A stretch of 36,609 nucleotides of DNA from contig PBMF01000008.1 in assembly GCA_002721995.1 (NCBI GenBank), forward strand, positions 56,192-92,800, read 5' to 3'. Position 1 is the first letter of the stretch. Each line of letters begins with the position of its first letter. The notes below the pieces were generated by a model that was not told the origin of the DNA, made no database searches, and was given only the letters and a program-made list of their open reading frames with translations. A program made the translations under genes and the position numbers. This DNA comes from Chloroflexota bacterium. Its GTDB lineage: Bacteria; Chloroflexota; Dehalococcoidia; Lucifugimonadales; UBA3495. Positions 1 to 7,110 of this stretch are shown piece by piece.

Positions 1-206
1 CCGAATACGGGGAGCACCTGTCCTGGGAGGTGGAGGGCGGCTTGGATGCCAAAGAGACAGTCCGGCTCTGCGGCTGCGGGAAGTCCAAGAATAAGCCCTA
101 CTGCGACCAGACCCATAACATGGTCGACTTCGAAGGGGACGAGACGGCCGACACCGAGCCCATCGCCAGCCGGGAAAAACCTTCTTGTCCAACGGAATCA
201 TCCTGA
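1..206 (+). CDS. CDGSH-type iron-sulfur protein, C-terminal part (5' end outside window)
   Basis: The reading frame is open from base 3 to the TGA at 204-206 and gives the last 67 residues of a protein whose start lies upstream. It contains C-G-C-G-K-S, then P-Y-C-D-Q-T-H, which is the C-x-C-(x)n-C-x3-H ligand pattern of CDGSH (mitoNEET-type) domains. These bind a redox-active, pH-labile 2Fe-2S cluster through three Cys and one His. All four ligands are present; the usual Gly of C-D-G-S/T-H is Gln here. The tail after the domain is acidic and then Ser/Pro-rich, with no further domain. The stretch is GC-rich compared with the DNA that follows. The family call is firm; the full domain architecture and cellular role cannot be judged from this fragment. 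Confidence 0.85.
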   Translation, partial: EYGEHLSWEVEGGLDAKETVRLCGCGKSKNKPYCDQTHNMVDFEGDETADTEPIASREKPSCPTESS

Positions 207-243
207 ATTCCTGTTATAGTTGGCCAGAACAAACCATATAATT

Positions 244-378
244 ATGAGTAAGTGGCTAGTCTACAGTAATATTGCCATTAACATGGATATTTACAGTCAC
301 GTTCTGCCAGGGCTACAAGGAGCCGCCGCATCGGCGATAGATAAGCAAATAGGGATCGGCCTTCCCATAGCTGAATAG
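244..378 (+). pseudogene. Remnant of the C-terminus of a tyrosine recombinase (phage-type integrase)
   Basis: This 44-codon open stretch, ending in TAG at 376-378, reads like the last part of a tyrosine recombinase: S-K-W-L-x-x-S-N-I-A-I-x-M-D-I-Y-S-H-V-L-P-G-L-Q, then A-A-A-S-A-I-D-K. In the family this part carries the L-G-H-x-x-I box and the nucleophilic Tyr of Y-S-H. The Tyr context is kept, but L-G-H-S has become L-V-Y-S, so the conserved His is lost. The upstream catalytic part is absent: an in-frame TAG lies at 217-219, and the CDGSH gene ends at 206. It is therefore a degraded end of an integrase gene, a scar of a former mobile element. The resemblance is from reading the sequence, not from an alignment. 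Confidence 0.6.
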
Positions 379-667
379 GCCCAAAAAAATGGTCACGAAC
401 TCTTTGAGACTTGAGGGCATTAGATGGGATGAAGTTAAGCATTTAACCAGGATTCCTAGTCAAAACGGGATTAAACACAACAGGACGGGACAAGAGAAGA
501 CAGGCGTGTTCCAACTTCAAATCCGTTATGCCTAGTGACGATCGGGGTAAGTGGGTTCGACTTTTTGGGTTGTACAATAGATTCGACAATCTATCCCTGA
601 TTGTGCTCATGTATATTGAAGGGTCAACAGGGATTATCCAAAATTCACCACACTTGAGGAGAGCTTC

Positions 668-1039
668 ATGACACCTAAAGAAATAGTATTGGGTGGATAC
701 CAATCTTTTGCCGATGGAGACATGGAAGGACTAGGCAAGATTTTTCATAAAGATGCGTTGATTAGGGTTAACGGGAGCCATGAATTATCTGGGGAGTACC
801 ATGGTTTTGGAGATTTTTTGGCTAATTTCCTGGCACAGATACCCGTTAAGTTTCCTAATTTCAATCTAGAAATATTAAACGTGACCGCCGAAGACGATAG
901 AGTTCATGTGAGAGTGCATCTGAGTGCAGATAATTTAGATTCAGAGGCAATGCATTGTTTTGTGGTCAAAGATGGATTGGAAACGGAGTTTGATATAATT
1001 GACGATTCTCAAAAAATCGCTTCGGCCTTAAGCAAGTAG
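668..1039 (+). CDS. SnoaL-like / NTF2-superfamily protein
   Basis: The 123-residue protein has the layout of the SnoaL-like polyketide cyclase / ketosteroid-isomerase fold: an N-terminal helix ending in a F-A-D-G-D-M-E-G-L turn, then F-H-K-D-A-L-I-R-V-N-G, a G-F-G-D-F-L helix, and paired strands with R-V-H-V-R-V-H in the C-terminal half. Length is typical for the single-domain family. Members are small cone-shaped dimers that act as isomerases, hydrolases or ligand binders, so no substrate can be named. The ATG at 668 follows a good GAGGAGA ribosome site at 655-661. It stands alone on the plus strand, between the integrase remnant and a debris region with a strong terminator. Confidence 0.75.
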   Translation: MTPKEIVLGGYQSFADGDMEGLGKIFHKDALIRVNGSHELSGEYHGFGDFLANFLAQIPVKFPNFNLEILNVTAEDDRVHVRVHLSADNLDSEAMHCFVVKDGLETEFDIIDDSQKIASALSK

Positions 1040-1231
1040 AGCCAGGACCCTTTGTTTGCATACCCTGCCCGACAAGCAAGACGAACTGGCCAGCGCGGTT
1101 GCTAAATTCACCGAAACCTGCCCGCCAGGGCATGTGGGCAAAGATAACATCACAATCCCTAAATTCCACAGGTAGAAAACCATTGGGAAGGGCCTGAAAT
1201 GGGGATGTTCTTGAGGCCGAGTAGAGGATAG

Positions 1232-1279
1232 AACAAGGAAGGGGCGGCCCCGAGAAATCGGGGCCGCCCCTTCCTTGTT
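1232..1279. terminator. Strong stem-loop, probable bidirectional terminator
   Basis: A perfect 22-bp inverted repeat (left arm 1232-1253, right arm 1258-1279) encloses the 4-base loop GAAA, a stable GNRA tetraloop. The stem is very GC-rich in the middle and ends in AA/TT. Only a short T run follows on either strand, so it is not a textbook rho-independent terminator, but the stem is unusually stable. It could terminate the SnoaL-like gene on the plus strand or the remnant at 1320-1466 on the minus strand. Confidence 0.65.
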
Positions 1280-1319
1280 TGTCCATGTTGCTAAAACGTT
1301 CCTAGTTGACCTTGAGCCC

Positions 1320-1466
1320 CTAGCCGCTGAGTTGTTCGGGGTATAGGGTCAGGGCGGCGCGGACCTTGGTAAGCACTGCCTTCCACTCATAGTTGCCCTG
1401 GATCAGGGCACAGTAGGCGGACAGCTCTATTAGCCGCTCGATGAACAAGGATCAGACTGCCTCCAT
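1320..1466 (-). pseudogene. Small gene remnant, family unknown, with internal TGA
   Basis: Reading the minus strand from an ATG at 1464-1466 gives four codons, a TGA at 1452-1454, and then 43 residues of credible protein (F-I-E-R-L-I-E-L-S-A-Y-C-A-L-I-Q-G-N then Y-E-W-K-A-V) to a TAG at 1320-1322. The helical, well-balanced composition suggests former coding DNA. The TGA could be a Trp codon turned nonsense. There is no ribosome site and no recognisable family, so a gene fragment is the most cautious reading. Confidence 0.3.
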
Positions 1467-1666
1467 GTGGGGCGGCGACTAGCCGTCCCTGGAGAACCGG
1501 AAGCTGGGAACGGCAATCGCTTTTGCTCGAACCTGGCGGGTACCGCGTTGCTAGAATCTATCCGCGCAGACAATCTGCAAAAATCACTCCCAATATCCGT
1601 ACCCACAAAGGGCCCATCCATTAATATTGATGGCTGGAAATCTAGTATCTGGACCCAGAGGTAACC

Positions 1667-3106
1667 GTGCGCGCAGGACCACCACTCTCGGGCGATCATC
1701 CGGCCAACCCCTTCGTACTCCAATACAAATGGATGCTGCTGTTGATCGTCTGTTTCGGCGGCTTCTTATCGATCATGAATATGAACATGGTCAATATCGG
1801 AGCGCCGGACATGGTGGACGATTTCCAGACCGATGCCAGCATCATCGTCTGGGTAAACCTTGCTTTCGTGTTGGGGACCACCGTACCTCTCTTGCCGCTT
1901 TCACGAATCTCAGATGTCTTTGGCAGGAAGAGGCTGTACCTATGGGGAGCTGTAGTGGTGCCGGTCGGACTCGGTCTATCAGCGGTCTCCCAAGACCTAA
2001 CCCAACTGATAGCGGCCAGGTTCCTTACAGCCATCGGGTCTTCAATGATTCTGGCCAACGACAACGCATTGCTGACGCAGGCCTTCCCATCTTCGGAACG
2101 GGGAAAGGTCCAGGGAATCACCAACATGGCGTTCGGCCTTGGGATTGGGCTCAGTTTCTTTCTTGGCGGCGTTCTTATCGACGTATTCGACTGGCGGGCC
2201 CTCTTTTGGGCCCGTTTGCCCGCCCACGTGCTGCTGGCATTCCTCATTTGGAGGGTGGTAAGAAATGACGAAGAAGATCGGGCCGAAAAGCCATCCAGCT
2301 ATAGCATCGACTATGCAGGGGTAGTGTTACTTACCGTCGTAATGGTCGGCGGCCTGGTCGGCATAAATCAAGCAGGCCGACTAGGATTTTCATCTCCCGT
2401 CGTTGTAATAGCGATATCTTTAGCCGCCATTGCGTTTCCGATTCTCCTGCTGTTTGAGAAACGCTCCAGATTCCCAGTGATTCGGTTGGACCTTTTCAAG
2501 AACCGCGTTTTCTCATCCGGAGTAGCAGCGCAAACACTCGTCCAAATGGCACACGGGGGTTGGAATTTCTTATCACCGTTCTTATTGATCACCGGGATGG
2601 GCTATTCTGCTTCGATAGCTGGGCTCATCGTATTGCCGTTCCACACCATTCGATTAGTGCTATCACCCATCAGCGGAATAATGTCCGACAGATTTGGAAC
2701 AAGAGTTACGTCGTTCATAGGTCATGTCACATTACTGGGTGGCTTACTAGGACTAATCTGGTTGGGGACTGATGCACCCATGTGGTTATTCATATTAATC
2801 ATAACCATCGGGGGGGCAGGGCTATCGATCTTCCTGCCCGCCAACAACAGTGCCATCATGGGATTTGTTCCCAGGGATTCACTGAGCAGCGCATCTGGGT
2901 TCTTGGCCACCAGCCGCTCGATCGGAAATTCAACTGGAATGGCTCTATCTGCAGCAATATACACAGGACTGATGGGGTCAAGACCTGGACTTAGTTCAGG
3001 GTTTTCTTCACAAAATGCCGTTAGTGCAGTTGGAGAAGCTTTAACAATCGTTCTAGCATTGTCATCCATGGCATTGGTGGCAATCGTATTGAGGGGCAGG
3101 GGATAG
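1667..3106 (+). CDS. MFS transporter, DHA2 (EmrB/QacA) drug-exporter family
   Basis: The 479-residue protein is very hydrophobic, with about 14 predicted membrane segments, the count of the DHA2 branch of the major facilitator superfamily, which exports drugs or metabolites in exchange for protons. The loop after the second segment has S-R-I-S-D-V-F-G-R-K-R, the MFS motif A. The V-I-R-L-D-L-F-K-N-R-V-F phrase in the middle is characteristic of DHA2 proteins. The GTG at 1667 is preceded by AGAGGT at 1657-1662 and is preferred; an internal ATG at 1731 is the alternative and would still keep all membrane segments. It stands alone: an unrelated TSUP gene follows after 134 bases. Substrate is unknown. 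Confidence 0.88.
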   Translation: MRAGPPLSGDHPANPFVLQYKWMLLLIVCFGGFLSIMNMNMVNIGAPDMVDDFQTDASIIVWVNLAFVLGTTVPLLPLSRISDVFGRKRLYLWGAVVVPVGLGLSAVSQDLTQLIAARFLTAIGSSMILANDNALLTQAFPSSERGKVQGITNMAFGLGIGLSFFLGGVLIDVFDWRALFWARLPAHVLLAFLIWRVVRNDEEDRAEKPSSYSIDYAGVVLLTVVMVGGLVGINQAGRLGFSSPVVVIAISLAAIAFPILLLFEKRSRFPVIRLDLFKNRVFSSGVAAQTLVQMAHGGWNFLSPFLLITGMGYSASIAGLIVLPFHTIRLVLSPISGIMSDRFGTRVTSFIGHVTLLGGLLGLIWLGTDAPMWLFILIITIGGAGLSIFLPANNSAIMGFVPRDSLSSASGFLATSRSIGNSTGMALSAAIYTGLMGSRPGLSSGFSSQNAVSAVGEALTIVLALSSMALVAIVLRGRG

Positions 3107-3240
3107 CCTGAGTCACGACTTCGAATTGCGCTTCAGGCAAAAGAACTCATCAATAACTTACCACATATGGTTTACTGTTAAGGATTTCAAAAAAGTTCTC
3201 AGTCTCGCACACATCCCTACCGTATTAGAATACTAATCAC

Positions 3241-3969
3241 TTGGAAGAACTGGTTAAAATCTCCGTCGTCATTACCGCTTCCCTAATAGGATTCACAATA
3301 TCGGGAGTAGTTGGTATCGGAGGAGGTCTCGTAGCCTTACCTGCAATCATATGGGTACTTGGTGTTAAAGAAGCTGTACCACTATTGTCCATCGCACAGC
3401 TTATTGGATCCGCCTCCCGTGCTTACCTCCATAAAGACGGAATCGATTGGAATGTTGTCAGGTATTTCGCCATCGGATCCATCCCGGTGGCTATTGGAGC
3501 CAGCCTATTGTTCGTTTCTATAGATTCGGCGGTCATCGTGCGATTATTGGGTGTTCTCCTTATCCTAATGGCGTTATATACCAAGCTTCCCATGGGGCGT
3601 AACTTTCACATGCCGTTATGGGGATTTATGCCATTGGGTTCCGCTACCGGATTTATATCAGCGTTATTTGGCGTACCGGGTCCATTTGCAACCGTCTTTT
3701 ATCTCTGTTTTGGATTAACCGCTAGTGCATATGTAGGCACATCTTCTGTGGGTTATGGATTCATACAGATTCCGAAGTTGATAGTTTTTGGGTTAGATGG
3801 GTTGTTAGACTCGCGACTAATTTTAATAGGCGCAGGGTTAAGTACACTTAGCGTATTGGGCGCATACCTCGGGAAACTACTCCTAGGACGTATACCTGAA
3901 AATACATTCGCCACGCTAATCACGATCATATTGGTAGCTGCCGGGATATCACTGATTCTAAAGAATTGA
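3241..3969 (+). CDS. TSUP (TauE/SafE-type) membrane transporter
   Basis: The 242-residue protein consists almost entirely of membrane helices (about eight). It has the glycine-rich first helix typical of TSUP proteins (G-V-V-G-I-G-G-G-L-V-A-L-P) and a repeat-like partner near the middle (G-S-A-T-G-F-I-S-A-L-F-G-V-P-G). This family exports or takes up small sulfur- or carbon-containing anions such as sulfite, sulfoacetate or taurine products. Length is normal. An in-frame TAG at 3226-3228 rules out a start further upstream, so TTG at 3241 is taken as start although no clear ribosome site is visible. No sulfur-metabolism gene is adjacent, so the substrate remains open. Confidence 0.82.
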   Translation: MEELVKISVVITASLIGFTISGVVGIGGGLVALPAIIWVLGVKEAVPLLSIAQLIGSASRAYLHKDGIDWNVVRYFAIGSIPVAIGASLLFVSIDSAVIVRLLGVLLILMALYTKLPMGRNFHMPLWGFMPLGSATGFISALFGVPGPFATVFYLCFGLTASAYVGTSSVGYGFIQIPKLIVFGLDGLLDSRLILIGAGLSTLSVLGAYLGKLLLGRIPENTFATLITIILVAAGISLILKN

Positions 3970-4212
3970 TGATTAGTTATGCTTCAGCATCAACCGATTG
4001 TTCTGGACCACAGAAAAAGGATTTATCTAAATACAACCCATCGGTTGGTCCATAAACCGGCGCGCAATATTGCAGCGCAAATCTTTCAGGTTCCCGATAG
4101 AATCAGAACTACAAACCTCACTCGAGTTTCTCACTCGCCGCGCACCGATCATCAAGATCCCTAATATTCTATAAAGCCACCTATCAGATCTGTATCTGCA
4201 ATAACAACTATC

Positions 4213-7032
4213 ATGTCATTTTTCAATTACTCCAGAATACTCCATTTAAAGAACAGATTAGCCGCGTTCGGCATTGCTTTAACCACACTCATCATTTTTC
4301 CCACCGCCTACGCCTCAGCTCAAAGCGGATCTATTCCCAATCTCGAAATCGATATCCATCCGATACCCTCTGGCGAACTTCCTCTGGACAAAATGATCAA
4401 GCATAAATTCAAGGCTACCAACACCGGGGAAACCAAACTAGAAGTAGATTTCTTCGTGGAGGTAATTGCTCCCTTCCAACAGGAGATCAGAACTGTCTCT
4501 CCTGAACCTCAGACACTTTTTCTAGAACCAGGGGACACTCAAGTCATCATGACCAAAATGGATGAGAAATGGGGGAAGATACCAGCCTATCTGCCTGGCG
4601 AGGTTAACGAACCTGGAAACGATAGCCGAACTTATCGTTGGACATTCTCAGAATCCAAAAGCGGCCAGTCCCAAACGATAGACGTCCAGATTGACTATTC
4701 ATTGGTCGACGACTCTCGACATACCAATGAGGCCAAACGAAACGATAATATCTCGGGTCCACTGGAAATCACTGCATCGATAACAAACCACCAAGGAGTA
4801 ACCTTGGAGGACGCCTACGTAAAACTCACAACCGGTCATTGGGAGACGGTCACTAACAGCGATAGCACCGGCCAAGCCACATTCCGCGGAGTTCCTTGGC
4901 GAGAAGACTGGATCCTTGAAGCGCGTTCGAGCGAAGGGTCCACAATCTGCGCTCCTCCTCCCAAGCAATGCAACGACATAGATCCTTATTGGAAGGGTAC
5001 TCCAGTCGCTCGAGACATGCGGTTCATCACTCAGATCGATTCTGACTACAATATACAGTTGAATAACCCATCCTGGAAAAGTAACTATTCCCTCACTAAC
5101 ACGATGCAAAATGGTATCGGTTTTTGGAAAGGTGCCGTCGATGAGGCCGGCACGAAGATATTGCTCGTTCAAGGTATGGAAAACTGGATTCAGTCCGAGG
5201 GTCGGGAATCAGAGTCTGAACTATTTCTTTACACGACCGATGGAGACCTACTTTGGTCTTATTCCATGGGTTGGGAAGCATGGGGAGCCGACCTGTCTGG
5301 AGACGGCAAATGGGCTGCATTCGTTACTTCTAATCCAACAAAGGACCTGGGTGTAATTGATGCCGTAACCGGAACACCTCTATGGGTAAAAACGGCTCAA
5401 GACGTGACAGAGACGACTCATCCCGAACTAGACAGCAAAGAAGTTAAGATATCCCATTCTAACGAATACCTAGGTATCGGCGGAGTCGATGGGACTTTCC
5501 TCCTCGCGGACCTCATCACAGGGAAGATTTTATGGTCGAAGTTCTTAAACGGCCAGGTCCGTGGAATAGTGTTTGATCGAGCCGATGAGTACGTATACGT
5601 AGGATCTGGAGATGGTAAAGCCTATAAGCTTGATCTCCATGAAGGGACGTTGATTTGGTCTGGAGAAATAGGGTCTTGGCCATACGTAAACGGCTTCCAG
5701 TTGTCTCCTGATGAGACCACATTAGCTGCAGGAGGAAAGTACGGGGATCTGACCTTATTGAACTCCGCCACAGGCGAAACCATCTGGTACCACGACATGC
5801 GGGACATCGTGGCCTGGTTAGATTTTTCTCCAGATGGTAAACATCTGATAGCCGGTGGAGGAGGACAATACTCAACTCTCCTGATAGACGTTGAGACCGG
5901 TGAAAAAATATGGCAGATTCCTATGTACTCATTCCATGGGAAATTTGCGGAGAGCGGAGACCTGATATTGGTCGACAATTACCTATTCGACCTTGAAGGA
6001 AATGAGGTAGGTCATCTGGTACTGTCAGAAGCCGGATGTGTGCCAGGATGCCAAGGATTATTTGCTTACATCTCGGACGACATGACCAAGATTATACAAA
6101 CCAGACGGGATATAGATCCCACAGCCATCAGTCTTTATTTTATAGAAGGAAGTGTTGAAGCAACTACTCCCTTGCCCGTTTCGACCATCAAAAGCACCAC
6201 GGAGTCCACGGAGGATATACCAACGCAACAAACAGCGGAACCTCAAGAACCCAGCAACCAAGTCCCAATGGATATGGGAGTCGTGGAATGTCTTTTGGAG
6301 AGTATGGAGCTTAAGAGAGCTCTGGAACTTCTTAACAAGGTCCCGCCGCCACCAAACTCATTTGAAATTGATGTCCTCGCAGGATGTATGCGCATCCAGA
6401 CTGAGGTCCCATCCCTGCCAGGAGCCCCAACTGACATTGACAACAATCCATTCATGAACAACGATCAAAATTTCGTTGATTGTATGTCTACAGCCTTAGA
6501 TGAAGGCCGTTTTGAAGAATTAAGGGGGCAACCTCCATCTATCCCAACAGATGCCGAGATGGAAATAGCTATCCAATGCTCGACCCATTCAGAAATGCCA
6601 AATATGGCGCCCCCGAATCGAAATGAGATTTCTATGCCACCAAAGGATGGTAATCCTTTCCTGAGTGAAGACGAATATGTTGTAAATTGTTTAGTAGATA
6701 TCTTTGGAGAAGAAAGATATAAGGAATTGCGAAGTGGACCTCCATACATACCTACAGAGATGGAAATCATGTCTGTAGGACGTTGTTTCCCATCTACAGG
6801 CACACTGGACAAATCGCAAGGAAAGCCTCTATTCCCGGACCCATCACCCACCAAAGGAGACACCAGAATCGATTCCATTGCAGATGAGGCGGTTGCAACA
6901 CAAGAGCCATCTTCCAGCTCTGGTGGGGGTTGCAGTTCACCGATTGAAGGAGGGAAGACCCCTTTAGGTACTATCGCACTCTTGTTGGGCGTAGTCTCCA
7001 TAGGGAGCCGAAAATTTTTCTCGCTCCTGTAA
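4213..7032 (+). CDS. Exported beta-propeller (PQQ/WD40-like) protein with Cys-pair modules and GGGC C-terminal anchor
   Basis: The 939-residue protein starts with a signal peptide (about 1-36, ending A-S-A-Q). Next come a beta-sandwich-like region (about 40-165) and a carboxypeptidase-regulatory-like segment (about 175-240). A propeller of repeated blades follows (about 300-650), with phrases such as L-S-P-D-E-T-T-L-A-A-G-G and F-S-P-D-G-K-H-L-I-A-G-G plus W-near-G strands, a mixture of WD40 and PQQ-quinoprotein repeats. After a Thr/Pro/Gln linker there are three modules bracketed by cysteines exactly 32 apart (C693/C725, C757/C789, C826/C858). The end has S-S-S-S-G-G-G-C (C907), a hydrophobic segment (about 916-933) and a short basic tail, an arrangement like Cys-containing C-terminal sorting signals. 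It probably sits on the cell surface. No enzymatic residues were identified. Confidence 0.8.
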   Translation: MSFFNYSRILHLKNRLAAFGIALTTLIIFPTAYASAQSGSIPNLEIDIHPIPSGELPLDKMIKHKFKATNTGETKLEVDFFVEVIAPFQQEIRTVSPEPQTLFLEPGDTQVIMTKMDEKWGKIPAYLPGEVNEPGNDSRTYRWTFSESKSGQSQTIDVQIDYSLVDDSRHTNEAKRNDNISGPLEITASITNHQGVTLEDAYVKLTTGHWETVTNSDSTGQATFRGVPWREDWILEARSSEGSTICAPPPKQCNDIDPYWKGTPVARDMRFITQIDSDYNIQLNNPSWKSNYSLTNTMQNGIGFWKGAVDEAGTKILLVQGMENWIQSEGRESESELFLYTTDGDLLWSYSMGWEAWGADLSGDGKWAAFVTSNPTKDLGVIDAVTGTPLWVKTAQDVTETTHPELDSKEVKISHSNEYLGIGGVDGTFLLADLITGKILWSKFLNGQVRGIVFDRADEYVYVGSGDGKAYKLDLHEGTLIWSGEIGSWPYVNGFQLSPDETTLAAGGKYGDLTLLNSATGETIWYHDMRDIVAWLDFSPDGKHLIAGGGGQYSTLLIDVETGEKIWQIPMYSFHGKFAESGDLILVDNYLFDLEGNEVGHLVLSEAGCVPGCQGLFAYISDDMTKIIQTRRDIDPTAISLYFIEGSVEATTPLPVSTIKSTTESTEDIPTQQTAEPQEPSNQVPMDMGVVECLLESMELKRALELLNKVPPPPNSFEIDVLAGCMRIQTEVPSLPGAPTDIDNNPFMNNDQNFVDCMSTALDEGRFEELRGQPPSIPTDAEMEIAIQCSTHSEMPNMAPPNRNEISMPPKDGNPFLSEDEYVVNCLVDIFGEERYKELRSGPPYIPTEMEIMSVGRCFPSTGTLDKSQGKPLFPDPSPTKGDTRIDSIADEAVATQEPSSSSGGGCSSPIEGGKTPLGTIALLLGVVSIGSRKFFSLL

Positions 7033-7110
7033 TTAGGTAGGACTCCCTGTCTACGTAGGAGAGCCAGTCTAAATTTTAACGAGAAATAGCGCCTTTAAAG
7101 AGTGGCAGTT

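Larger units (their letters stand above)
1040..1666. other. Gene-poor stretch with coding debris
   Basis: No intact gene was recognised in these 627 bases. On the plus strand a short open stretch ending in TAG at 1173-1175 reads plausibly as protein (it contains D-K-Q-D-E-L-A-S-A-V-A-K-F-T-E-T) but has no start or family match. A perfect 22-bp inverted repeat lies at 1232-1279 and a minus-strand remnant at 1320-1466. The plus-strand frame 1467-1664 is open but has no ribosome site and reads like low-quality sequence, so it is not called. The stretch is GC-rich relative to the MFS gene downstream, which fits a remnant of imported DNA. Confidence 0.5.

Noticed and set aside
443-703. Open minus-strand frame overlapping the start of the SnoaL-like gene.
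   Set aside because: No ribosome site, no family pattern, and it overlaps a convincing gene start.
1452-1454. In-frame TGA in the small minus-strand remnant as a third selenocysteine codon.
   Set aside because: No redox motif around it, no family, no ribosome site and only 43 codons after it; a nonsense codon in debris is simpler.
3106-3138. Possible terminator after the MFS gene (GCCTGA/TCAGGC).
   Set aside because: Only 6 bp with a 21-base loop and an A-rich rather than T-rich tail.
4213-7032. Propeller protein as a quinoprotein dehydrogenase.
   Set aside because: PQQ-like blades are visible but no cofactor ligands or cytochrome motif, and the C-terminus is an anchor.
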